16,515 nt of DNA from an uncultured Eubacteriales bacterium. Its GTDB lineage: Bacteria > Bacillota > Clostridia > Oscillospirales > QAMX01. Below are positions 1 through 6,831 of this stretch, piece by piece (position 1 is the first letter of the stretch; the number at the start of each line of letters is the position of its first letter). The DNA lies in assembly GCA_905205975.1 (NCBI GenBank), contig CAJLFQ010000050.1:1-16515 (forward strand). Reading direction: 5' to 3'. Made by a program: the position numbers and the translations under genes. The notes below the pieces were generated by a model. The model saw only the letters and a list, made by a program, of their open reading frames with translations, did no database searches and was not told where the DNA came from.

Positions 1-155
1 GTTTATTTGACATCAAGTGCCGGCTGCATGTCAAGCAAAAAAGAATCAGCAGGCATTTTCAATCTGAAATCAAACAAAGATGCCCAGAAACCGACCTCCA
101 GGAAGAGCCGTGCAGAAATGCCGGTCCCGGCATGGAGGCTGGTTTTCTATCCCCT

Positions 156-187
156 CAATTAAACAAAATCTTCATTTTGTTTAATTG
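156..187. repeat. Perfect AT-rich inverted repeat (14-base arms)
   Basis: Arms CAATTAAACAAAAT (156-169) and ATTTTGTTTAATTG (174-187) are exact reverse complements around the loop CTTC. The stem is almost all A/T and no T-run follows, so it is a poor intrinsic terminator. An operator or a recombination or replication site is possible, but its role is unknown. Confidence 0.7.
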
Positions 188-301
188 TCAGTTTGGAGAA
201 AGCGCCCTGCCGAACTCGCTTTGCCCGCTGCGATTATCCGTTATCCAGCGTTTATTCGTCCGTCCGCTATCCGTCCGTTGCTCGTCTGCACTGAACAATT
301 T

Positions 302-334
302 GATCCGCCGCACAAACCAGTTGTGCGGCGGATC
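302..334 (-). terminator. Intrinsic terminator of the GH36-like gene
   Basis: A perfect 14-base stem, GATCCGCCGCACAA paired with TTGTGCGGCGGATC, closes a 5-base loop (316-320). It lies 46 bases beyond the stop codon of the minus-strand galactosidase gene. The T-tract read on the minus strand is weak (AAATTG follows the stem), so termination may be partial. The stability and position of the stem support the call. Confidence 0.7.
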
Positions 335-380
335 GTTTGTCATCACTGTGATTTGAATACGCTGTTTTTCCAGACCGGCG

Positions 381-1991
381 TTACTTGGTCAAGCCGTCAA
401 AGCCGCAGCCGAACGAATCATCAAACCAGTCAAACGAAACTTCCTGACCGTTCATCAGATAAAAACGCGGGCAAATGTTTTCCATCCAATCCAACGGAAT
501 CAGCGTATCCGTTTGGTCTGCGCCGTGTCGATATGCTGTCCGCAGTTCCTCCAGCTGAGCTTCATTCAAAATACCCGGTTTGCAGGATACAAACAAAGGT
601 GTTCCGCTTTCAGAAAGCAATTTCAGCCATTTTCTGTTGTTTTCCCACGAAATACCGCCGGAAATCCCAATACAATCGGCATCTGCTTCAAAAAATGAAC
701 CATGGTGCATCATGCGGAACGCCAGCGTGTTGACGCCCATTTTCCGCGTGATATCCCAACTGCGGCCATTGACGTCTGCGCCTGTCCGCCCCAGTTCGAC
801 CAGCCCGGCAGTCAGGTGCGAAATAGTTGCGCAGCCAATCAAAACAACGTCTTTTCCTGCTGTTTCCCGTATCGTTTTATAGAAATTCAACACAATTTCT
901 GCCGACGTTTTTGAGCGGTCATAAAAAGCCCATCCGTCTTCGGCAATGACGTTTGGCACGCGGTATCCCCGTCGACCCAGAATATCCTGGGTCGAACAAT
1001 CAAATTTGATCAGTTCATATCCCCATTCGCAGAAGCGCTTGGTAGTCTCCCGAATGTAGTTCAAAACATCCGGATGGGACGGGTCAAGATAATTGTCATC
1101 CCGCTCGACGTGCCATTCTGCCGGCAGGTTGCAGACCTGCCCTTCGTCTGCGATATAGCGTGTCCAGATTCCCGGTCGAACGCCGAGCTTTTTCATTTCC
1201 GCCGCCAAACCCGGCATATCCGGGAATGAAGCGCGGCCGTGCGTCCACGGGCCGTTTTTCGGGTTGGGCGACCAGCCATCATCGATGACCATATACGGTC
1301 TGTTTTTCAGCCCTGCGCACAATGCAGCCGTGTTTCTGGCATCTTCCAGAATCGCTTCATGCGAACTGTCACCATAGGCATAGTACCAGTTATTGGAGCC
1401 GTAAACCGGGTGCGCCGTTGTCAGCGGTTCCGGGCTCATCTCTTTGCAGAAACGCTGTCCGGCTTCAAATGCCGTGCAGTTTTCATAGGTCCGGAAGAGG
1501 ATCTCCCCTGCATGCAGCGTGCGTCCGCCAAGCAGAACGCCTTTGCCGCCGCAGCGGACATCCATCCAAAGCGTCAGCCCGTCCGCATCATACTGCCAGA
1601 AGCAAAATGCTGCCGGACGCACGCGAACGCCGAAGGCCTCCGTCAGCCGGCCGCTGCGCGCCTGATGGCGATCCGTGCCGTTGGATACCAAGGTGAACCA
1701 AGGCATACACCGCTCCGGAACAATCCCGCGCCATTCCAGCTCTCCCCCGCCGCGTTCCCAGGCATCTCCGTAAATCCGCAGCATCTCGTCCCGGCGCTCG
1801 GCCTCGGTAAAGTGCCAGCGAAGCCTTAGATAGCAAATCGGTGTTACATCTGCGGTAATATCGACAGAAACTGCATCGTTTTTCAAAGTCAACTGGTAGG
1901 AAACATCTTCAAACCGACCGCAATCCGACCGAAAATCTTGGCGGCCAGTTTCGGTATAAACGGAAATCAGATCCGGAATTCTTATGTGCAT
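381..1991 (-). CDS. GH36-like alpha-galactosidase family glycoside hydrolase
   Basis: This 536-residue protein is a retaining glycosidase of the GH36/GH27 (melibiase-like) clan. It probably releases alpha-linked galactose from plant oligosaccharides in the cytoplasm, since no signal peptide is visible. The N-terminal part (about 1-190) is beta-rich and the TIM barrel follows. VIDDGW is at 235-240. IKFD (328-331) matches the nucleophile strand, making Asp331 the likely nucleophile. RTGADV (402-407) matches the R-x-G-x-D acid/base region, making Asp406 the likely acid/base. The protein is shorter than typical 700-residue GH36 enzymes, as in the smaller subgroups. The ATG at 1991 follows GAGGAAAA. 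No sugar transporter or regulator is adjacent, so the substrate is uncertain; other alpha-linked sugars are possible. The family call is firm, the exact activity is not. Confidence 0.82.
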   Translation of the reverse strand: MHIRIPDLISVYTETGRQDFRSDCGRFEDVSYQLTLKNDAVSVDITADVTPICYLRLRWHFTEAERRDEMLRIYGDAWERGGGELEWRGIVPERCMPWFTLVSNGTDRHQARSGRLTEAFGVRVRPAAFCFWQYDADGLTLWMDVRCGGKGVLLGGRTLHAGEILFRTYENCTAFEAGQRFCKEMSPEPLTTAHPVYGSNNWYYAYGDSSHEAILEDARNTAALCAGLKNRPYMVIDDGWSPNPKNGPWTHGRASFPDMPGLAAEMKKLGVRPGIWTRYIADEGQVCNLPAEWHVERDDNYLDPSHPDVLNYIRETTKRFCEWGYELIKFDCSTQDILGRRGYRVPNVIAEDGWAFYDRSKTSAEIVLNFYKTIRETAGKDVVLIGCATISHLTAGLVELGRTGADVNGRSWDITRKMGVNTLAFRMMHHGSFFEADADCIGISGGISWENNRKWLKLLSESGTPLFVSCKPGILNEAQLEELRTAYRHGADQTDTLIPLDWMENICPRFYLMNGQEVSFDWFDDSFGCGFDGLTK

Positions 1992-2040
1992 GGGTTCTTT
2001 TCCTCATTTCTAATCCCTGTATGCGGGACAATCTTTTTAT

Positions 2041-2069
2041 ATTATACCGTTTTTCACTTTTCCTGTCAA
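2041..2069 (-). promoter_or_regulatory. Consensus sigma-A promoter for the GH36-like gene
   Basis: Read on the minus strand, TTGACA (2069-2064), a 17-base spacer and TATAAT (2046-2041) match the housekeeping consensus exactly. Transcription would start near 2034, about 43 bases ahead of the ATG. I see no clear catabolite (cre) operator overlapping it. Confidence 0.85.
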
Positions 2070-2113
2070 GTTGAACATGTATTTGCATGCGCCTCCATGC
2101 TGCACTGCCGCAC

Positions 2114-2614
2114 TCATTCTGCCAGCATGTCCTGAATGCATTTCAATACCTGATCCCGCTCAATCCGCAGCACCACCGACAATTCGCCAAACAGCTTATT
2201 TTCTCCCTGCTTCAGGGCCTGCGCATCGGCTGTACGCAACCGCTTTCCTTTGGCTGCCAGCATCTGTTTCTGTTCATGGAGCGATTTTGTCATGCTGACA
2301 AGGGCCATGCGATCTCCACTGGACAGAACTGATTTTTCATACGCACACCGCATTTTTTCATCTTCGATCCAGCCGGTTTCTGCCGATGGCATTTGCCGGA
2401 TCAGACATTTTGCCTCTTCTGCGGTCATCAATTGGTACATCCGGCTCATCAACTCTTCCGATTCAGCCGGCACATAAATGATGGCGCCGTCGCCATGCAG
2501 CGGCGTTAGGACATAGAATTGTTTGGTTGTACCGTCAATCGTTTTCGTGCAGATATCTGTAATCTCGCAAATGCCGTTTCCGCCATAAGACACCTTTGTA
2601 TGAATTTCCATCAT
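2114..2614 (-). CDS. CarD-like transcription regulator
   Basis: This 166-residue protein resembles the CarD/CdnL/TRCF family, whose N-terminal Tudor-like domain binds the RNA polymerase beta subunit and stabilises open promoter complexes. The RNA polymerase interaction domain is about residues 1-60, with the characteristic VSYGGNGICEI (8-18) and YVLTPL (34-39) segments. A helical C-terminal domain (about 62-166) is the presumed DNA-binding part. The protein fits the usual 150-170 residue length. ATG at 2614 follows AAAGG; a second ATG directly after it is an alternative start. It has its own promoter, and no strong terminator separates it from the galactosidase gene downstream, so read-through is possible. 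A global role is more likely than a dedicated one. Family identity rests on the N-terminal motif only. Confidence 0.8.
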   Translation of the reverse strand: MMEIHTKVSYGGNGICEITDICTKTIDGTTKQFYVLTPLHGDGAIIYVPAESEELMSRMYQLMTAEEAKCLIRQMPSAETGWIEDEKMRCAYEKSVLSSGDRMALVSMTKSLHEQKQMLAAKGKRLRTADAQALKQGENKLFGELSVVLRIERDQVLKCIQDMLAE

Positions 2615-2654
2615 TTCCGCACACCTTTCATCTGGTATATGCCTTCTATCCTAT

Positions 2655-2683
2655 ATTTTATTCGTTTTTCTCACGAATTGCAA
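2655..2683 (-). promoter_or_regulatory. Sigma-A promoter for the CarD-like gene
   Basis: Minus-strand TTGCAA (2683-2678), a 17-base spacer and TAAAAT (2660-2655) lie 41 bases before the ATG. The spacer contains a 5-base inverted repeat, TTCGT/ACGAA. Confidence 0.72.
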
Positions 2684-2699
2684 AGGGCATAATTCACAA

Positions 2700-2745
2700 A
2701 AATCCCCAAGCCACGCGAGGAGCACATCGCATGGCTTGGGGATTT
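2700..2745 (-). terminator. mscL: Strong intrinsic terminator after mscL (first copy)
   Basis: A perfect 14-base stem, AAATCCCCAAGCCA with TGGCTTGGGGATTT, is extended by an inner GCGA/TCGC pairing across one mismatch. Read on the minus strand it is followed by a T-run (ATTTTTGTG), so it ends the radical SAM-pcrA-mscL transcript. It lies just upstream of the CarD-like gene's promoter and insulates it. Confidence 0.88.
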
Positions 2746-2809
2746 CCAAATAACAAGTTTCAGATGCAGGGGCAGGAAAATCGCGAAAACGCTTTGCTGT
2801 CGGTTCGGC

Positions 2810-3259
2810 TCAGCGATCCCGAAGCAGATCGCGAATTTCCGTCAAGAGCAGCTCTTCTTTGGTCGGTTCCGGTTCCGGCGCCGGTGCTTCTTCTTTTGGC
2901 TCTTCCTGCTTTTTAAGGCGTTTGGTAACATTCGACACGATGCGGATCGCTGCAAAAATACACAGTGCAATCAGCAGAAAATCAAAGATGTTCTGAAGGA
3001 ACTGGCCATAGTTCAGCGTAACTGCCTCCGTCAGAACTGTGCCGTCTGCATCCACCGTTGCAGCCTTCATAACCCATTTCAAGTCAGCAAAACTGACTTC
3101 CCCAACCAACAGGCCCAGAAGCGGCATAATGACGTCGTTGACCAAGCTGGAGACGATTTTTGAGAAGGCACCGCCGATGATCACACCGACTGCCATGTCC
3201 ATCACGTTGCCCCTCATGATGAACGCTTTGAAGTCCTTGAGAAATGTGCTCTTTTTCAT
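2810..3259 (-). CDS. mscL: Large-conductance mechanosensitive channel MscL (first copy)
   Basis: MscL is a homopentameric inner-membrane channel that opens under membrane tension and releases solutes during hypo-osmotic shock. The 149-residue protein has the family's N-terminal amphipathic helix (1-13), MRGNV (15-19), a glycine-rich first membrane helix with VGVIIGGAF (24-32) and SLVNDVIMPLLGLL (38-51), a periplasmic loop, and a second membrane helix at about 86-107. A Pro/Glu-rich linker (119-133) leads to the conserved C-terminal bundle helix LLLTEIRDLL (137-146). ATG at 3259 follows AAAGGG. It sits 43 bases beyond pcrA. A TATAAT overlaps the pcrA stop codon (3302-3307), but the matching -35 is poor, so both co-transcription and a weak private promoter are possible. 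A second, longer MscL lies at 7722-8279. Confidence 0.96.
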   Translation of the reverse strand: MKKSTFLKDFKAFIMRGNVMDMAVGVIIGGAFSKIVSSLVNDVIMPLLGLLVGEVSFADLKWVMKAATVDADGTVLTEAVTLNYGQFLQNIFDFLLIALCIFAAIRIVSNVTKRLKKQEEPKEEAPAPEPEPTKEELLLTEIRDLLRDR

Positions 3260-3302
3260 GTTTTTCGCCCTTTCACTTTTTATTCAATATAATCGGCTCG
3301 GA

Positions 3303-5765
3303 TTATATTTGTTTCATGTACTTCTGCGCAAATTTCGCCATCAGGCGTTTCTTCCCGGACTGTTCGAAATCAATCTCCAAAAGCAGATCCCCTGCTGCCG
3401 GTTTGACAGAAACAACGGTTCCCTTTCCGAATGCACTGTGCTGCAGTTGCATACCGGGCAGGTAATCCAGCAGCGGTTCGGTTTCAGGCTTCGGTTTCGT
3501 TTCATGGCGTGGTGCGGGCTGCACCCGTGATACCGGACGTTTTGACGGTTGAGTGACTTTGACCCGGCCGTCAAACCATTCGCTTCCGATATCAAATCGC
3601 GACATGCCTGCCAGACGCTGTTCGCTATTTTTGGGGCGGATCCCACCTTCATGCACCAAGCAATCGTCCGGAATTTCGTCGATGAAGCGCGAAACACAGT
3701 TGTGCGACGTCTGTCCAAACAGCATGTGGCGCTCTGCGTGAGAGAGATTCAGAGTGTCTCTCGCACGCGTAATGCCGACGTAAGCCAAGCGCCGTTCTTC
3801 CTCCATATCTGCCTTATGTTCCATGGATCGCATCCCCGGGAAAATCCCCTCTTCCATGCCGACAATAAAGACATTTGGGAATTCCAAGCCTTTGGCAGAA
3901 TGAATGGTCATCATCGTCACTGCATCGGCCTCTGCATCATAGCGGTCAATGTCGGTAAACAGCGCAACTTCTTCCAGGAAACCGTCTAAGCTGGGTTCCT
4001 CCGCCTCTTTCATATAGTGGACGATATTGGTTTTGAGTTCCTGAATGTTCTCCAGGCGGGCTTTGTTTTCATCTGTCGGCTTTTCCAAGAGCATTTCAAC
4101 ATACCGGCATCTGTCCAGCAGTGTGTCATAGAGTTCGTCCAGCGGCCGCTTGCCAGCCATGTCACTCAGCTCAGAAATCATTTCAGCAAGCCGGAGCATA
4201 CTGGCCTGCGCAGCTTTTGAAATTCCGTCAAATTCATTGGCACGACGGACGATATCAAAGAGTTCCACACCTGCCAGTTCCGCAGCAGCCACCGCTTCCG
4301 TGACCGATTTCTGGCCGATACCCCTTGGCGGCGTATTGATGATCCGTTTCAGGCGCAGTGTATCGGCATGATTCGCGATGACTTGCAGGTAGGCCAGCAT
4401 ATCCTTCACTTCTGCACGGTCAAAGAATCGGATGCCGCCGATCATACGGTACGGGATCCCATTTTTCCGGAATGCCAACTCCAGCGCATTTGACTGCGCA
4501 TTCATGCGGTACAGCACCGTGTTGTTCTTCCAAGGCTGACCTTTGGCTGCGTTTTTCAGAATCGTTTCCGCAACAAACCGGCTTTCCTCGACCTCGGTTT
4601 CTGCCGTGTAATCAACAATCGGTGTACCGCCTTCTCTGGCCGTCCAAAGCGTCTTGCCTTTCCGCTCGCTGTTGTTTTTAATCACAGCGTTGGCGGCATT
4701 CAGAATAAATGATGTGGAACGGTAGTTCTGTTCCAGCCGAATGACGCGTGCGTCTTTATATTCATCCTCAAACCCAAGAATATTTTCGATGGTTGCACCG
4801 CGGAAGCGGTAAATGCTCTGATCGTCGTCACCGACGACGCAGATGTTTCTCCGCGGATTGGAGATCAGCGAAACCAAGCGATACTGCGCCTGGTTGGTAT
4901 CCTGATACTCGTCGACCAAGATGTACTCAAATTTACGGCGATATTCCTCCAAAACATCCGGGCACGTCTCAAACAGCTCAACGGTCTTCATGATGAGATC
5001 ATCGAAGTCCATTGCATTGGCTTCCATCAGTCGGCGCTGATACCCCTGATAAACCGGGATCAGCATTTCCATGCGCTTATCATGCATGGGCTGTTTTCCC
5101 GCCTCCGCTTTTACCGCTGCCGCAAACTGCTCCGGCGTCTGCAATTTGTCTTTTGCACCGGAGATGATGGCCGCGGCATCCCGCGGAGTTAATGTACGCT
5201 CACTGATATGCAAGGCTTCCAGAACCTCTTTATAAACACGTTTCTGGTCGTCTGCATCATACACTGTAAAACCCTTCCGGTATCCGATGCGTTCACAGTC
5301 TTTCCTGAGCATACGGACGCAGGCGGAGTGAAAGGTTGAGGCCCATACTGCATCCGCCTGTTCTCTCGAAAGCGCCGCAGAAAGGCGCTCACGGAGCTCT
5401 CCTGCGGCTTTATTCGTAAAGGTAATGGCCAGAATCCGCCACGGCAAAACCGGTTTGGAGGCCAGCAGATGCGCCAGCCGTTCCGGTGCGAGTACTCGCT
5501 CGCCTCTCAGATGGGCATCCAGCTCATCCAGCTCGACGTCGTCAATGAAGCTTGGAAAGTCGTCGCTTTCGTAGGCATTGCCGTATCGAATCAGGTATGC
5601 AATCCGGTTGATCAAAACGGTGGTTTTGCCGCTGCCTGCGCCCGCCAGGATGAGAAGCGGACCATTGGCTGCAAAAACAGCTTCTCTCTGTTTCTCGTTT
5701 AGATGTTTATATTCCCGTTTCAGGATCGCCCGTCGGAGCTCCAGATACTCCTCGCGCATGGTCAT
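3303..5765 (-). CDS. pcrA: PcrA/UvrD-type ATP-dependent DNA helicase
   Basis: This superfamily 1A 3'-5' helicase acts in DNA repair, in removing recombinase filaments and in resolving replication-transcription conflicts. All motifs are visible in 820 residues: Walker A AGAGSGKT (41-48), FTNKAA (116-121), DEYQD (285-289), GDDDQSIYRF (312-321), LEQNYRST (344-351), TIHSAKGLEF (620-629) and RRLAYVGITRA (658-668). The C-terminus (about 767-816) matches the Tudor-like domain with which PcrA contacts RNA polymerase. About 45 acidic and Leu-rich residues (62-108) are inserted between Walker A and motif Ia, which explains the length above the usual 720-750. ATG at 5765 overlaps the upstream stop as ATGA, with a GGGGGA site before it, which implies translational coupling to the radical SAM gene. 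An ATG at 5759 is an alternative start. Confidence 0.95.
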   Translation of the reverse strand: MTMREEYLELRRAILKREYKHLNEKQREAVFAANGPLLILAGAGSGKTTVLINRIAYLIRYGNAYESDDFPSFIDDVELDELDAHLRGERVLAPERLAHLLASKPVLPWRILAITFTNKAAGELRERLSAALSREQADAVWASTFHSACVRMLRKDCERIGYRKGFTVYDADDQKRVYKEVLEALHISERTLTPRDAAAIISGAKDKLQTPEQFAAAVKAEAGKQPMHDKRMEMLIPVYQGYQRRLMEANAMDFDDLIMKTVELFETCPDVLEEYRRKFEYILVDEYQDTNQAQYRLVSLISNPRRNICVVGDDDQSIYRFRGATIENILGFEDEYKDARVIRLEQNYRSTSFILNAANAVIKNNSERKGKTLWTAREGGTPIVDYTAETEVEESRFVAETILKNAAKGQPWKNNTVLYRMNAQSNALELAFRKNGIPYRMIGGIRFFDRAEVKDMLAYLQVIANHADTLRLKRIINTPPRGIGQKSVTEAVAAAELAGVELFDIVRRANEFDGISKAAQASMLRLAEMISELSDMAGKRPLDELYDTLLDRCRYVEMLLEKPTDENKARLENIQELKTNIVHYMKEAEEPSLDGFLEEVALFTDIDRYDAEADAVTMMTIHSAKGLEFPNVFIVGMEEGIFPGMRSMEHKADMEEERRLAYVGITRARDTLNLSHAERHMLFGQTSHNCVSRFIDEIPDDCLVHEGGIRPKNSEQRLAGMSRFDIGSEWFDGRVKVTQPSKRPVSRVQPAPRHETKPKPETEPLLDYLPGMQLQHSAFGKGTVVSVKPAAGDLLLEIDFEQSGKKRLMAKFAQKYMKQI

Positions 5766-6709
5766 GCTGTTTGTTCCCCCTGCAAGTTTTCTTGAATGAC
5801 GCCTTCACCGTTAAAGGCTGGTACATAACCCGTTTCAGCAGATGCGGCCTCCTGCGTAAAGCCGTTCGTCAAACCGAGATTCATCATATAGTCAAATACA
5901 CGCTCGTACTCGTCGTCTCTGAGGCGGCGGTTCAGCGGCCGGATATCTTTTTCTTTGGCTGCGCCCGCCGGCAGGTATTGGCGCATCAAGCTGACCGGCA
6001 TGTCTGTTCCGAGGTTGTCCCGAATCCATGTCAGAATTCGTTTGGATTGCCCGGTCATCCCAGGCAGACACAGATGCCGGATCAGCAAGCCGTGTGTCAT
6101 CAATCCATCTTCGCCGTACTGCGGTTTCCCTGACAGCTCGGCCATGCGCTTGACGGCCGGGAAAGCATAGTCTGCGTAATCCGCCGCCGATGAGCATCGT
6201 GCCGCAACCGTCTGATCTGCAAATTTCAAGTCGGGCAGCCAGACATCGACCAGCGGCGCCAGCATATCAATCATCTCAACCCGCTCATAACCGCCGGTAT
6301 TCCATACAACCGGCAGATTCGGCTGCAAGGCGCGCAGTGCATCGGCAATCTGATAGGCGTAGTGGGTCGGCGTGACAAAGCTCAGGTTGTGGACGCCGCG
6401 ACGAATCAGGCCGGCGAGTGTTTCGCAGAGCGCATCCAAGGACAAGCCCGCTCCTTTGGCGTCGTGTGAAATCTCATCATTTTGACAGAAAACGCAGTGC
6501 ATCGAACATCCACGGAAAAAAATCGTGCCGCTGCCGTTCGTCCCGGAAATGCAGGGTTCTTCGAAGAAATGCGGCATTGCCCTTGCGACAGAGGGATTCA
6601 TCCCGGCGCCGCAGACACCGATTTGACCGTTTGCACGGTCAGCCCCACACCTGCGCGGACAGGAAACGCAATGATTCATTGCCTGTATTGTCTGTTCTGA
6701 CCAGTCCAT
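5762..6709 (-). CDS. PflA-like radical SAM protein
   Basis: This 315-residue protein belongs to the radical SAM superfamily and resembles the pyruvate formate-lyase activating enzyme-like group (COG1313 type). The [4Fe-4S] cluster that cleaves S-adenosylmethionine is bound by C68, C72 and C75 in GCSMHCVFC. VTPTHY (112-117) and WNTGGYE (136-142) follow as in PflA-like barrels. An N-terminal set of four cysteines (14, 17, 21, 33) could hold a second metal site. Its substrate is not known, and no glycyl-radical enzyme is adjacent, so an activase role is unproven. ATG at 6709 follows GGAGG with a short 4-base gap; the next Met (residue 11) has no ribosome site. It is the first gene of the operon with pcrA and mscL. 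Confidence 0.85.
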   Translation of the reverse strand: MDWSEQTIQAMNHCVSCPRRCGADRANGQIGVCGAGMNPSVARAMPHFFEEPCISGTNGSGTIFFRGCSMHCVFCQNDEISHDAKGAGLSLDALCETLAGLIRRGVHNLSFVTPTHYAYQIADALRALQPNLPVVWNTGGYERVEMIDMLAPLVDVWLPDLKFADQTVAARCSSAADYADYAFPAVKRMAELSGKPQYGEDGLMTHGLLIRHLCLPGMTGQSKRILTWIRDNLGTDMPVSLMRQYLPAGAAKEKDIRPLNRRLRDDEYERVFDYMMNLGLTNGFTQEAASAETGYVPAFNGEGVIQENLQGEQTA

Positions 6710-6736
6710 GCATCCTCCGCAAAATCGCCAAAGTCC

Positions 6737-6751
6737 GACAAATTATTTGTC
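6737..6751. promoter_or_regulatory. Perfect 15-base palindrome, candidate operator
   Basis: GACAAAT-T-ATTTGTC is exactly symmetrical around position 6744. It lies directly downstream of the leftward -10, so it covers about +1 to +15 of the radical SAM-pcrA-mscL transcript, a classical repressor position. I do not recognise the regulator. Confidence 0.6.
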
Positions 6752-6758
6752 CTTATGT

Positions 6759-6787
6759 AGTGTACCACACTTGAATTTGTTTGTCAA
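6759..6787 (-). promoter_or_regulatory. Leftward sigma-A promoter (radical SAM-pcrA-mscL)
   Basis: Minus-strand TTGACA (6787-6782), a 17-base spacer and TACACT (6764-6759) point to a start near 6752. The -10 overlaps one arm of a small palindrome, AGTGT-ACC-ACACT (6759-6771). Confidence 0.82.
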
Positions 6788-6799
6788 CTCATGTAAAAT
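6771..6799 (+). promoter_or_regulatory. Rightward sigma-A promoter (MBL hydrolase-mscL)
   Basis: TTGAAT (6771-6776), a 17-base spacer and TAAAAT (6794-6799) would start a transcript near 6806, about 26 bases ahead of the ATG. Its footprint overlaps the leftward promoter, so both cannot easily be occupied at once. Confidence 0.75.
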
Positions 6800-6831
6800 A
6801 TAAGGAACGTCAGAAAGAAAGAGGATGGACT

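Larger units (their letters stand above)
1..380. other. Intergenic or edge region with palindromes, no convincing gene
   Basis: I see no gene here that I can defend. Short open frames exist on both strands, but none has a Shine-Dalgarno site or a recognisable motif. The stretch holds a 7-base inverted repeat (TTGACAT/ATGTCAA, 7-13 and 28-34), a GC-rich palindrome (118-133), a perfect AT-rich 14-base inverted repeat (156-187), a cluster of TTATCCG/CTATCCG/GTCCG-like short repeats (about 234-277) and the terminator of the gene that follows on the minus strand (302-334). A gene could end just outside the left edge. Confidence 0.5.

Noticed and set aside
4..145. Minus-strand open frame of about 46 codons at the left edge
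   Set aside because: It is closed by a stop upstream, has no plausible start with a ribosome site, and covers two palindromes; kept only as a remote possibility.
234..277. Short TTATCCG/GTCCG repeats as an iteron or CRISPR-like array
   Set aside because: Units are only 4-7 bases, irregularly spaced and imperfect; no origin or cas gene is near.
132..733. Plus-strand open frames starting at 132 and 185
   Set aside because: They run through the hairpins and into the antisense of the galactosidase gene; composition is not protein-like.
5762..5765. Frameshift or fusion between the radical SAM gene and pcrA
   Set aside because: The 4-base ATGA overlap is a normal coupling arrangement and both proteins are complete.
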